Source: Nyssa sinensis (Eukaryota; Streptophyta; Magnoliopsida; Cornales; Nyssaceae). From it: DNA of 64,000 bases. The stretch spans positions 13,228,515-13,292,514 of the forward strand of contig CM018038.1 in the NCBI GenBank assembly GCA_008638375.1, read 5' to 3'. The notes below the pieces were generated by a model. That model was given only the letters and a program-made list of their open reading frames with translations, made no database searches and was not told the origin of the DNA. Numbering within the stretch: position 1 is the first letter of the stretch; the number at the start of each line of letters is the position of its first letter. The position numbers were made by a program, and so were the translations under genes. This document shows, one piece after another, positions 46,550-58,544 of the stretch.

Positions 46550-49167
46550 AAAGGCCAAGCTATCTCCTCCCCCACTTGGTTCCTTTGTTCCCAAAAGTAC
46601 AGTTTAGTCTTTAAAAAATGATTTGTTTGAGTCCAAATAAACGAGAAATTGTCTTGTGATACCATTACAATACGAGTCTCTTTCACAAAATTTTAATTTT
46701 TTGTGCGATGATTTTACTTGATAATTACTCTAACAATTCCCTATATTAATTGCACGAAAGAAATACACCTACTTTCCGGATCAATTGAGAGCATTTTTAA
46801 GAGTTCATTTATTTCACAACATGAACCCTATCACAAATGGTTCCCTCTATATAGGGCGGGGTGGAAAAAAAAAATTCATTTTAGCCATGTTTGTTTTATA
46901 AATCGAATAAAGGTGGATTAATTATCTCATTTACTAATAGTTATAAAATTAATAATTTCATTATTTTCTTCTTATTATTTTATTTATGCTATGAGTTATT
47001 ATTTATTTTTGATATTTTTAGTGAAACTTTTTTTTTTTTTCAAATACTAACTTCACAAGATTACGAAAATTAATTTATCTAATCCTCTCGAAAGTCGACA
47101 AATAAATTAAATAAAATGAAGAGGTCAAATACAACTCTAATCTGATGGCTGGCACGTGTGAATTCACCTGATGGCTCTCACCAACTAAGATCTACCTACA
47201 ACTTTAATCTGTGTGTGAGTTTACGCGGTTTTAGGGCCACATGTCTGTGTCAAATTAGGTTCATCATGTTACGTTATCCCATGTTGATAACATTCTCGTT
47301 TGACTAATTTCCTTTCGAGGGTAGAAAAGTTGTATTCCATCTAAAATAATCTCTCCTCTACCTAATTTATTTCAACAAATTTATTCTTTTACTAAACAAT
47401 GCAAGTGAAAACTCTTACTTTTGCAGGTACCCAACCTACCCAGCTGATTATGGATACCACCAAGTTAGACTCTCTCTCTCTCTCTCTCCACACACACGCA
47501 CACATATATATACACACACAAACACAATGTAATGATATTATTGAATGTGCAGACTGTTTATAACTCACAGCAGCTTCAGCAACCACAATACTATCACCAA
47601 CTGTATAGTACGTCATCTTCAACCGTGGGCTCTCCATACTATTATGGATACTCCATGCAAGCTTCTAGGGGAACATTTTCTGCACCCCAAGCGCAACGTA
47701 TCCAAGGACCATCTTATCTTTACTATCCCACGCAGATGGAGGGGTCCTTCTCCACCTATCCCCCCCCTCCTCCTCCTCCACCGCCTCCTCTTCCCATACA
47801 GCCAACAACAAGGCATCCAATTCCCCCTTCCACTGGTAATTAACTATATTTCCCATTTTGTTTGATTTTGACAAATTTCATATAGTATATAAATAAATAG
47901 GTCGATTTTATTAATATATGTAGTTGGGAATTCAAAAATTGCACTTAGAAGGGCGAAAGAAGAGTTTAAGGGCTCCTATGGAACATTAAAACATGAATAG
48001 AATATATATAAATGTGTGACTAAATATGTGCATGTTTGTGTGTATATGAATATAGCTATATTAATGCATCATGTACATCAATTATATATATTGACTTTAT
48101 GCTAGAACTACTTATAATATATGTAGACTTGTATAAACACGCACCATATGGCCTGGGCCACATTAGCAACCCCTACCATTTGACTTGAGCTGTCCAGTTT
48201 ATGCTATGACTCATTATGGGGGAAAATTCTTTATGGGTCAATAGAAAGTCATGTAAGAGGGAGCAAAGTGTAAGCTTAACAGTGTCGAGCTTGCACTCAT
48301 TGGTCCTGTCCATGAGTGCTTTATAAATCAATCTGTAATTTATTTATCAAGCTGACGTGTTAAACATTTATTAGTTTAAATGTAATGCACCAAAAATAAT
48401 AAATAATTTTTCAATATCAAAATGCTTGTTGGTTCTTCTCCACGGTGCATGTTAGATAATGGCATTGGTTAAAGAATAATGAACTTAATTGCTACAAATT
48501 ACAATTATTTAATTTTGTTGCTTTTAAACAATTAAGAATAAGAATACTATTTTTTTATAAAAAAAATAAAGAACTTTCACTAAAAAATCCTATAGTTTTT
48601 TTTTTAACTATAGCTTTGATAATTAACCGTTTTCTTAACCTATGTCATAAATGATTCAAATGGTCATGAAATGGTAAATAGTCATGGCTACTATAAAAGG
48701 ACACATTTGGATTGTGATAAATGATCTAACTTGATCATATGTTCTTCTTCCTCTTATTACCCTGTCCCATTTTATGGGTGTTGTTAAGCTCTCATTTTAT
48801 TTAGGTGGTTTTAATAATCTTGGAAGATGGCAGGTCTTGGTGTAATAATAAAATTGTTCTATTGTAACGTGACTTAGAGATCACGAGTTCAAATCGTCAA
48901 AATAGTCTTTCCCATGCAATAGCAGTTTCAACTCTTGCTGTCCTGTTTTACTTCTGTTTTCCTTAAGGTCTTGCATCATGTATATCAGTTATATTAGTGA
49001 GGCCAATGTTTACTCTTTCTGAGAATTACTGTTATTTGCTTACAATTTATATACATGATCTTAATGTAGAAACTGGGATAACTGGTCTCACAGATTCACA
49101 GACTGTACAGCATACCTCAAAAGAAACAGAAGGTGGGGCCATTACTTCAGAAAGTCAAAACACCTAA
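44869..49167 (+). CDS. Single-RRM RNA-binding protein with polyproline tracts
   Basis: Coding exons are 44869-45048, 45154-45277, 45402-45552, 47427-47463, 47553-47835 and 49070-49167. All introns are GT-AG and all phases join: 290 residues. One RNA recognition motif spans about residues 14-90, with RNP2 VFVGGL (17-22) and RNP1 KGYGFVTF (56-63); an intron splits RNP1 between F60 and V61. [12 protein letters not shown] follows, a hallmark of this plant subgroup. The rest is Gly-, Pro-, Gln- and Tyr-rich and probably disordered, with 12 prolines at 134-145 and 10 at 234-243. The likely role is RNA binding in the nucleus or in granules; targets are unknown. The first in-frame ATG after an upstream stop is used. 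The donor of exon 4 (GTTAGA) is weak but preserves the frame. As I recall, the Arabidopsis counterpart is At1g78260. Confidence 0.92.
45553..47426 (+). other. Large intron 3 of the RRM gene
   Basis: This 1.87-kb intron holds a hexamer-like CATATA microsatellite (about 45658-45690), a CA run (46321-46340) and a long AT run (46507-46546). It has no coding sequence. The 36-codon frame upstream of 46686 on the minus strand is microsatellite-derived. Confidence 0.6.
46507..46546. repeat. (AT)n microsatellite in RRM-gene intron 3
   Basis: About 20 uninterrupted AT units. Confidence 0.95.
48351..48412. mobile_element. MITE, family A copy 4 (right half only)
   Basis: The sequence AACATTTATTAGTTTAAATG, then TAATGCACCAAAAATAATAAATAA, follows the order of family A right ends. 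The left arm is missing. Confidence 0.4.
48830..48950 (+). mobile_element. Au-SINE-like fragment
   Basis: The segment TGACTTAGAGATCACGAG, then TTCAAATCGTCAAAATAGTC, follows the Au-SINE pattern (GTGACC..GAGGTCACGGGTTCGA..TCGTGGAAACAG). The TTCAAATC part stands for a tRNA-derived B box. It is decayed and lacks clear target duplications. Confidence 0.45.
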
Positions 49168-49661
49168 GAGAGGAACTCCTCATGAAAGTATACATGGCTT
49201 GGTGAAAAGTTTTATTTGTAAATCTTGACATGTTAATTTTCATTTTTTTCTCTCTATATCTTTCCATTCCTCAACAATATATTCATAAAATTCTTTGGTC
49301 CAAAGCTGTAGCCGTGGGTGACTCTACTACTTGTGATCTCAGAAGCTATTGCAGGTCAAGATGGACTATCCAACTACCTTATGCACAATTTTTTTCCCCA
49401 AATAAAAAATTCTTCCATTATTTATTCATTTTTATTTGGGTTTCCTTTGTTTTAATTATAAAATCTTAACAATTTTCATGATTGTATGAACAAAATGAGG
49501 GAAGTGCAGTCCCTCAATAAAGAATTTTGATAAATTATGTAGGTTTCAGAACAAGTTTTCCCCTCTTTTAGTGGGAACAGAAGGAAAAAAAAAGGTGAAA
49601 TGAAACTTCTTTGTCATATTTTTGATTATGTTCAAGTGGTTTAAAGTTTTGGAATGGAATG
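49168..49661 (+). other. 3' UTR of the RRM gene and short spacer
   Basis: T-rich non-coding DNA with AATAAA-like words (CAAATAAAAAATTC near 49400, CAATAAAG near 49515). The transcript end probably lies in 49400-49550. Confidence 0.35.
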
Positions 49662-49918
49662 TGTTAGAAGTGTGTTGTAGTTCACATATATAGTATTGTG
49701 TAATTCTAGTAGGATTAAGATTTTATGGTTTATTTTCTTTATTTAATTTTTCATGTACAACCTCATCACCCTCTTATATAAGAAACTCTCTTGTTTAGTT
49801 TCATTATAATCCAATCTAATACAATGTAGTCCTTTGAGTTTTTCTCTTCTCTCTCTTCTCTTTTTTTTTTTTTTTTTTTTTTTCTTGTCTTTTTTATGTT
49901 TTCCCACCAAATTTAACA
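49662..49918 (+). repeat. LTR of a second Copia-like element (left end)
   Basis: The 257-bp segment starts TGTTAGAAGTGTG and ends AATTTAACA-type sequence immediately before a primer-site-like motif. It contains a TATA box (CTTATATAAGAAAC, about 49772) and a long T-run (49861-49883). It sits in the correct orientation for a plus-strand element. No matching right LTR was found in the window. Confidence 0.65.
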
Positions 49919-49931
49919 TGGTATTAGAGCC
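49919..49931 (+). promoter_or_regulatory. Primer-binding-site-like motif of the second Copia-like element
   Basis: TGGTATTAGAGCC differs at one position from the usual TGGTATCAGAGC and directly abuts the LTR end. Confidence 0.65.
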
Positions 49932-51925
49932 ATTTTGATCAATGGCCTCCACCATTCACTCAAGTTTATTGTTATGATATAATTGGAGATCGTCCAAGAG
50001 CCTAACACAAACACATCACAACAACAGTTAGGTTCCACACACATTAAATCGTCATCGTTCTTTTCAACGGCCGATTGCCCTTCATCTTTGAATTTCGGTG
50101 GTTAAACGCGACCGGGGCTATTCTGATCCGTTCTATCAAACAATCTTGCGGGCGCAACACCATCTCCAGGTCATTAGATCATCAAAATCTCTCTCTAGCA
50201 ATAGCGACTTCATCAAGAAAATCAAGCAGCGACAATCATGTCTCTGTTTCCTCTACGATTCTCAATCCACAGCCCATTGCGAAGACTTCCACCACCACGT
50301 CTCTACTTCTCCGTCGTTCATCCACCATGCCAGCCGTCTGTGCCGCACCCAACTGATTTTACCTTTCAATCAACCATCCACCCACAGATTATTCTACCCA
50401 CAATCACATTGGCGGTCCCAAGTTTTTTTTTCCTTTCCTTTTCCCAATTTTCTTGTCTTTATCATTGTTGGTTCGCCGACATTCACGTCACCGTGCTCGT
50501 CTCCTCAAGCATGCAAATCTTTAATCCCGTATTGTCTGATATCCTGGATTTTGTTTCAGGACCATTTATGATCCTTCAACTACTCCCACTGCCATCGCCA
50601 CTACCACTGCCCCGTCCAAGAACCGCCCATCCCAAACACCCGTACGCGCCTTCACGCCTCACTTGACTCCACTCTGCCCGAACCAACACTCCCTTCCACT
50701 TCTTTAACACCCTGGCCACCCTCTCCCGCATGTTCTTCGTCACACACAACTCCCTTACCGACAACACTTCCTGTATCAACACCTAGTACAGCCACCACCG
50801 CCTAGCCTTCCCCTTCCTTTTCATCTCCACAACATGCTCCACCGCATCCAACACCAACCTCATCGAATCCACAAACTCCTCTAGGGCCGCAACAATCTCC
50901 GCCCTAAAACTAGGGGTGTTAATTTTTGACAAGACACGATAACACAACTCGAGCCCGACACGTAGTTAACGGGTTTACATTGAGCTTATATGGGTTCAGG
51001 TCATAAACGGGTCAACCTGTTTAACATGGTTAGTAAACCTGTCATGTTCGGGTTGTAATTGGGTTGATCTGTTTAACACGAAATAACTATTTAATTATTC
51101 GTCTCAAACTCGTTTAATATAAACCCACCTAACCCATCTGACCCATTTATTATTCATATAAGTAAGGTTAGTTTTGTAAATTACATCCAAACAAAAACCC
51201 TAATGAATTTTATATTTTAAAACTCACTCTCAATTAAAAATGATTATTATTACTATAATGTGTTAAAAATGAATGAATTAGATTTTATCTAGTAATTTTA
51301 TTATGAAAATAAGTTATACAATTTAAATGGGTCGTGTTACTTGTGTTATATTATTCGTGTCTTAACATGACCTGTTTAATAAACGGGTTATACGGGTCGG
51401 GTCGTGTCATGTCACCCGTGTATTATACAGGTCGTGTTAGGGTTCAGCAAGTTGACACAATTAATTAATCGTGTCATGTTCGGGTTGACCTATATAGTAT
51501 AATACTCTTACCTTGACACGACATGACACGACATGATTGACACCCCTACCTAAAACCATCCCAGCCCGTCCTCTGGGATAAAAAAAAAACCACAGCAACC
51601 CTGCTAAATCCATCCTTCTATAGCACATTTTCAACACATCCAACAAAACTCTCTCACCTCCGGTTTCTGATATCTCACTATCAACAATTGCCGATTCCCT
51701 TTTCTTTTTTCTTTAATGCGCACAGCCGTCGTAGACTCCATGTTGCTGATCTCTTATTTGAACTAGCTGACCTCCATTAGGGCCAAGACTCAAGCCCATC
51801 ATTCACTTAACCTAGACTCAACCCAATAACTTACCTAGGCCCAAATTTATTTGTTATCCTATAATCCACTCATTTAAACCCAATTCCCAAGCCCATTTCA
51901 CTAACTATATCAAAACTAGCCCCCT
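49932..51925 (+). mobile_element. Internal remnant of the second Copia-like element, interrupted by a MITE
   Basis: C- and T-rich, GC-higher sequence follows the primer site. Plus frames are open for 90-157 codons over 50075-50666, but the translated text is Ser/Pro/Leu-rich with no gag or pol motif. The openness reflects the pyrimidine bias. A hAT-like MITE interrupts it at 50911-51548. The right boundary is set only by the change of sequence character near 51925. Confidence 0.4.
50911..51548. mobile_element. hAT-like MITE, complete, with 8-bp target duplication
   Basis: A 638-bp element with inverted ends TAGGGGTGTTAAT and TAGGGGTGTCAAT (right end, reversed). It is flanked by a perfect direct repeat CCTAAAAC (50903-50910 and 51549-51556). 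Eight-bp target duplications and TAGGGGTG ends fit hAT elements. The inside has many variants of GACACGA, ACGGGTT and GGGTCGTGT and no coding. Fragments of the same family lie at 25522 and 34146. Confidence 0.88.
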
Positions 51926-52749
51926 TGTCACGACTCGAAACCTACCCTATGCGGATCTCGTGTTGCAGGGCCGACCCATTGGCCGTCCCTACTTTTTTCA
52001 TTCTTTGTATCCATGACAACAATATAAAATGTAAACTTAATAGTAAATTAACGGAAGTCTTAATACAAAATATTATTTAAACATCTGAAAAATGTAAACC
52101 GACATAAAACTTAAACATAATGCCACTCTTAGGTGGTAAGTACATGGGAGAAACTATATCACTTCTTTCATATTCCTCAATTGTCCCCCTATGCTCTTGG
52201 ACTCCTACTGTGGTCTTGCAACATTCTTACCTGAAAATATAGTAAGTAGGTGTAAGCTAAACGAAGCTCAGTAAGTAAAAGCCCCATCTCCGACACGGGT
52301 TAGGGTTAACATAGAAAAATATGAACTCATGGGGTAAACATGATAGCCAATCATGAAAACAGTTACAGTTAATGGTAAAATGCCACAATGACCAATGAAT
52401 AGTAAGTCACAATAAGCAAGTATGAGAAATGGTATAGCATGAACATGGGAAAGCTCAATAATAACAGTCAACATAAAAATGATACTGCCATAATAAATTG
52501 GTCACAATCAAGTCTAATAAATGAGGGAACTATCAACATAGAATTATTCATAGGGAAATGACAACATCTCATGAATCCAATAAACGTAAACATAGCAGTC
52601 AATCATAAGTGATGCATTTACTCTGTTCAAGGTTTGGCAAACCCTCGGTCTTTTGGGGCCCGTCATACCCCCCTTTAACCTCAATGCATATAAAATTCCC
52701 TCATAACTCAATGCATAAAAATGCCCACATTTCCATATGTCCTTTCCCA

Positions 52750-52817
52750 TCAATTGACCATAGGTCCTGTCAATCGACTCGTAGGTCCCGTCAATCGACC
52801 TGTAGGTCCAGTCAATC
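52750..52817. repeat. About 21-bp tandem repeat, three copies plus a part
   Basis: The unit TCAATCGAC-CTGTAGGTCC(C/A)G-like occurs three times in a row from 52750 and ends with a partial TCAATC. Copies differ at a few positions. Confidence 0.8.
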
Positions 52818-53179
52818 AGAAAGTATCGGATGAATATTGTGACTAAGCACAAATTCGACATTCATAATAAATCATGATTATTTGTGATTATATAAGAAGT
52901 GCATAAAAAATGGAATATCATGCAATGGACACATAACAGTAGGCTTTTCAAGGCACAACACAACATAACAATCAAGATGAAGCAATCAATAAACATCCAC
53001 AAGATAGGACAATATCAATTGTGGAACAGTAACAGTTGGTACGTACATGAGTACAAAATTGGCAGAAATTGAATGAATGTGGCCTGGAAGACCACATATA
53101 AGAGATAGGGTTTACTTACCTTTAATCCGTATGATCTACTTTAATACTCCGTAATTTTTTCCTTTCCCTTTGACTTGCA

Positions 53180-53180
53180 C

Positions 53181-53207
<27 letters not shown>
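53180..53207. repeat. (AT)n microsatellite
   Basis: About 14 AT units. Confidence 0.9.
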
Positions 53208-53212
<5 letters not shown>

Positions 53213-55504
53213 ATAAATATTTCTCAGTTCTAATGTCATTTATCAAATTGTATACCTTGTTACTCCAAGTATTTCTTTTACTAATTTAGACTCTACCATT
53301 GAGTGCAGAATGTCAAAGAAAATTAGTTTAGGCTTTAACAGTTTTCAATTTGGACTTCTCTACCGAAAAGGGCAAAAGGGTCATTTTACATGTCTCTATT
53401 TTTTGGGATCTAGTTTCATAAATCAAACTTCTACGGGTATTTTTATACTTACATGACTTAGGAGAATTTTGGTTATTGTGGCATTTCTATGGGTATTTTA
53501 TTTTCTGGGACTCCATCTCATGAAACGGACCTCACCATCGGGTCCAGAAGGTGAAATAGATTTAGAAAAATAGATTTATATTGCTTGTACACCATTTTAG
53601 AGTTTGATGTGCAAGTATAAAAACACTGTTACATTATTTGAAATTTTACATTTGATTTTTGCTTATTGAAAAAAGTAATATTGCTCAAAGTTACAAGTTG
53701 TTCTCATTTAGTACACCTACTGGTTGACAGCTTAAGTTACCATTAAGAGTTTTCTCCCAGATTGATTTTTTATGAGTGTAATGCAAGAATTGTTAGAGAA
53801 GTGGAAAATTTTGCCTTCACCATCTATCTAATTGTCTCAACTTGGATCCTAAATAGAGGGAAATGTCGAAACAAGATCTTTATAGAAGTTGGGGATGAAC
53901 AAAATTGATGCAGCAGATTACAGAAAAACAGGAATAAACATAGCATCCGTTGCATGGATTATTATTATTATTTTTTGCTTGTTAAAGGCTTTCCTCCAAC
54001 ATGCATATGACAACTTGAACTTTTCCGGATGATTTAAATCCCCCATGGAAACAAACATTGGATTCTTGAATGCAAAATATATCTTCACAAACTCAAGAGC
54101 CAAAGACTGATGTTTTAATGAAAAAAAAGTTCAATGAAAGATTTCAGTGTAAGGCTTTCACTTAAATTTAAGAATTTATATGAGACTCACGTGAATTTTG
54201 TCAGAAATAGTCTCAAGGGAGTTTAGGGACAATGACCCTCAAAGTTTTAAAATTTTAATTTTTCTCCTTAATTTTTTATAGAAATTTTTTAAATTTTAAT
54301 ATTTTGACAAAAAAACATTTTAAAATTTTTATCTTCCTTAAAATTAAGATCTAAATCTATCACTGAATCTCACATATAGGTCTCATAAAATATTCAACGA
54401 GTGAACTTTATTTTCCCCTTTTAATGAGAAATTATCATGTAACATGTGCAAAACTTTAGGGTCTATTTTTATGACCGACCATGGACAAAAAAGTCTATGA
54501 AACTTGACATCTGATAAATATATATTAGTATTAACATATAATGACAGCATCAAAAATCACTTTTCAAACAGCTCCTATCGTATGCCTCCTTTGGAAACAC
54601 TTTTCCACCGAATTCTTATCCTCTCAAGGCTCCTCCCCCAATTATTATACATGATTAGATAGCGCGAGCACTTCAGAGTCCAAAAAGATGGTTTTTTCAG
54701 CCCATCATATGGACAATACCCCAGAAATTTGTAAAGAAAGCAAAATAATAAAGCTGCGTACTATCTCTCTCTCTCTTTTTTTTTTCTTTCTTCTTTAATC
54801 TCTCGCACGCATAAAAAATAGATTTAGAAAAAATTGACAAGAGGATGCTTCAAATTCTTACCCTGAATTATGCATGAATCCGTTGAACTTTATATGAATC
54901 TGAAGATCCCAATAGTTCTCTTCAAGGAAAATAAGAGGTGAGTTGCAAACCAGAAACGTAGGTTGTGTCTTTTTTCTTGGGTCCGTTCGACAAATTCACA
55001 TTCCCCAATTAGCCTGTTAGTTAGGTGGGATGTGTAGGAAATTTAGAGCAATTATGCTGTGATTTTAATGATTAAATAAATAGTCACATCAGTAATAAAA
55101 TAATGTAAACATACATGTGATTTATTATTTAACCGTTTGAACTATTATGATGAACCATTCAATAATTTCTCAAAAATTTATCAATTAGTCGAAAGCAATG
55201 GTTCTAAATCAACGAATGAGATCACATTTAGGTCATGAATGAGATCACATGGGATGAGTGGGCCGGACAAATCATTGACTTTTTTGGCTTTTTTTTAAAC
55301 TCGGAATCATCTGCCCATTGTGTGGTGAATTGTAAACAGGAACTCTTACTAATCTTTGGGAGGTCTTATGAAAATCCATGAATGGTCTCAAGAAATTATT
55401 GCCTTTGATGAAATCTGAAGTAGAGAGCTGGGTTTGCAAGCCTACAAATTTTGGTCGAGATAAATCTAAGAATATAATTATTGTGTGGATTTTGACTGTG
55501 AAAT

Positions 55505-55708
55505 CCGTTTGGATTGTGATTCAGAAACAATTTTTGAAATTTCTTTTTAAAATATATTCAAAATTTTGTAATTAATTTTTTAAAAATTATGAAAATATAT
55601 TTGTATATGATAATATAAATTTTAAAAAATTAAAAAAAATATATTTTGAAATGCGTATTTCTCGTTTTAAAATTAGAAAACTGTTTTTGAAAACAAAAAC
55701 AAACGGAG
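55505..55708. mobile_element. MITE, family B copy 3 (best preserved)
   Basis: About 204 bp bounded by CCGTTTGGATTGTGATTCAG and, on the right, AAAACAAAAACAAACGG, so the outer 7-8 bases are inverted repeats (CCGTTTG/CAAACGG). The inner words are shared with the copies at 14109 and 37468. Confidence 0.65.
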
Positions 55709-55946
55709 TATAATATCTCCATAAGGATTCATTATTAGGCATCAAAGACACAAAGATTTAGGTTTTCGCACAAGTTTAGAGAGGAAAATTAATGTCCAGA
55801 TTTTCTTCCCAACTACCAAGTAAAGAGATAAAGATGGTGATCCTAAAAAAACCCTCCTACCTCCGTGTCTAGTCTTCTTTTGGTGGATCTAAGCTCAATT
55901 AGCTTTTTTGAGGCCCTGGCTTGAGGTTGGTTTGTTTCCTTCCAAA

Positions 55947-55950
<4 letters not shown>

Positions 55951-55997
<47 letters not shown>

Positions 55998-55998
55998 A
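55951..55998. repeat. Compound microsatellite (TA)n(TG)n
   Basis: About 16 TA units followed by about 7 TG units. Confidence 0.95.
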
Positions 55999-57464
55999 TG
56001 TATGTACAGGATCAGCTCCATACAATCGAAAACCTAAAATGATAAAGTGACAATTTTAAATAACATCTTTTATAATATTAATTTAATTTTTTACTTTGTT
56101 TCGTATATATATTATATTTACTTTTGTAATATAAAATTTAATTATTTTTCAACAAAAGATCAATATATATTAAATAAAACTCTAATAATAGAATTTTTAT
56201 ATTTTTTTAATCTAAATAGATAGCAATAAAATATTAAAGTATAATACGGATAAAACTCTATAAGTAGAATTAAGTTTTTATTTCATGTAGTCTTTGTGAG
56301 ACTTGTTGTGTAGAGTTAGATTTTTATTAACTTTAAACTTTTAATTTGATTATATCATAAATATATAAAATTTGAAACTTTTTTTTCGTAAAGTTAAAAG
56401 TTTTATTAACTTAGACTTGTAGTATAATTATATTATAAATACATAAAAATTGAGACATTCTCTTTAAGTAGGGTTTAAAGTGTGATTATTTTGTTGACTT
56501 TATAATTGAACCGCCATGTATATGTATAGTAATGATGTACATAACTATATATCTCATTTTCACGGGAAGACACAATGGAGTGGGCATACTGTTAATTGTG
56601 GGTTTTACACTTGATTGTTTTTATAAACCGGCCATGTCACTTTTACTAGATTGTTTTAATCCTTAAATGGTTTAAGAATTAAATTTTTATTTATCATAAT
56701 AAATTTATCTCTAATTTTTAAGTAATCTAATGATTAAAATGGTTTAGAAATTGAATTTCTATTTATCATAATAAGTTTATTCCTAATTTTTAAATAATTT
56801 AATGATTAAAATACTTTGCATCATTCAAGTCAGAAATTACAGTTATCTTTTTAAAAAGAGAAAAAGGAATGAATGTACAGTGAATTCAAGAGGCATTTAA
56901 CTGGAAACTTCAGCAAGAAGAAACTCTGATTTTGGAGTCCTTGAAACGAAGATCTCCTTTAGGTATATGTTGAGTCAGGCAATTGGTCCTCCATGACACA
57001 AACCTCAATCTTTGTTTCAGAATTGTCCAAAGAACAAAATCATATTACCTTAATTTTCTTTCTTGTTTTGTATTATGATACGTACAAATATAATCCCCTG
57101 CATTTGAAGAGAATTGATCAGGAAAATCTTAGACCCCAAAAGAACACACATATATGATTTAGGTCCATCAGCCCATTTATATTTTGTATAGTGCCCAACT
57201 CTTTTATGTCCAATGTGAAATCAATGTGTCAACATGGCCATTATATGGGATAATGTTTTGCTATTTATGTATGAATGTTTATATGGTGTTCATATATGGG
57301 ATAAGTTCTGTTAGTAGAATTTATAATAATGACTCACATATTATGTATAATAATGGCTTTTTTAGCAACAATACACGAGTCAAGAATTATTATCTTTTAA
57401 CTATTATACTTAAAATGTGTTGGAGAGGTTTTTTTTTTTTAAATTACTTTGAGTTATTATGATA

Positions 57465-57925
57465 TTTTTACGATTACAAAGTTTTTGAAGCTTCTCAAAT
57501 GACACTAATTTTATTAACTAAATATAAATACCTCTCCTCCAACTCAATTATTTTTAAAAATGACTAGTGCCCTTTCAATTTTTTTTTTTATAATTTTTTA
57601 GGCATTTTTTAAATTCCAACATTTTTGTAAACATTGATTAAAATATTCTTTGGATTTATTAAGATCAAAAGCAAAAAATATGAGTTATTTATCCTTAATT
57701 TTTTTTATATAAAATACGAAAATTCTTTAAAAAAAGTTAAAAAATGGTCTAAATTTAAAATTGAAAAAATGAAAAGAAAGGACATGAAAGAGGTGCTTTT
57801 GCCATTTTTAAAAATAATTAAATTGTACGAGAGGTATTTGTAGCTTATCAATAAAAATAAAAAAGATCAGTGTCATTTCAAAAATATTATGTGAGATCTT
57901 TGTAATTCTTAGGGGAGTTAGTATT
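57465..57925. mobile_element. Palindromic AT-rich element, family C copy 3
   Basis: The ends pair as GATTACAAAG..TCTCAAATGACACTAAT (left) and, reversed on the right, GAATTACAAAGATCTC..AAATGACACTGAT. The inside shares AAAATGGTCTAAATTTAAAA (reverse of the family centre) with the copies at 22163 and 41347. Confidence 0.65.
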
Positions 57926-58544
57926 TACCCCTCTTTTTTTATACAAAATTTGCCATGTTTCATGTCATATTTCTACCGAAACCATCCCAGGTCGTTTTAC
58001 CTTTCTTGAGATTTGGAAAGTTATTTCGTAAGATAGTTATTTTATGCCATTATTTGATATAATGTTATTGTGATTTACAAACTCTATTACCTTTTAAAAT
58101 TACAAAAAATAAAATAAAATTATCTTAAGTTTTAAAAAAATGATAACATTTTTGACGAACAATCCTACTACTTTCAATAATGATGAGGCATTGTTCCAAA
58201 GTTTTGAGAAGAAAAGAAAACATTTGTCTTGACCTTATTTGAATATTTAAGAGATAAATAAGAAGAAAATAAATATTTCTTATTTGAATAATGAGTAAGA
58301 AAGAAAAAAAAAAAGAAGATAAAGTATACAAATTATTTAGTAATTAAATTTATCTTATTACAATAATCTTAATTTTTATTATAAACATTAAAGGACATTT
58401 AAAAAAATCAGTAAAATATTTATTTTCTTTCAAATATCTCCACTTTGAAATTCACAACAATCTAAATTTTTATTACTTTGATCTTTCTGTCCAAATCTTT
58501 ATCAGATGTTAACTTCATCACAATATTTTTTTTTCTCCCCAAAT

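Larger units (their letters stand above)
47836..49069 (+). other. Intron 5 of the RRM gene, with MITE and SINE scraps
   Basis: This 1.23-kb intron separates the polyproline exon from the last, 31-residue exon. It carries a partial family A MITE (48351-48412) and an Au-SINE-like segment (48830-48950). Confidence 0.6.
51926..53700. mobile_element. Retroelement-like sequence, possibly Gypsy LTR on the minus strand
   Basis: It starts TGTCACGACTCGAAACC. It contains a CTAAACGAAGCTCAGTAAGT motif of the kind seen in plant chromovirus LTRs (about 52257) and a short tandem repeat (52750-52817). No protein domain is present and the right boundary is not resolved. The assignment rests on style only. Confidence 0.35.
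53701..58540. other. AT-rich spacer before the UGT pseudogene
   Basis: No gene is supported. It holds MITE copies (55505-55708 and 57465-57925), a compound TA/GT microsatellite (55951-55998) and direct repeats such as ATTTATCATAATAARTTTAT near 56690 and 56763. Confidence 0.45.

Noticed and set aside
48880..48905. tRNA B-box-like word suggesting a tRNA gene
   Set aside because: No acceptor stem or A box at the right distance folds into a cloverleaf; an Au-SINE remnant fits better.
50075..50666. Three overlapping plus-strand ORFs of 93, 157 and 142 codons
   Set aside because: All three frames are open at once because the DNA is pyrimidine-rich. The peptides are low-complexity Ser/Pro/Leu and lack any domain, and the region is inside a retroelement remnant.
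52750..52817. Regular spaced repeat that might suggest a CRISPR array
   Set aside because: Units are directly adjacent with no spacers, the genome is a plant, and no cas gene is present.
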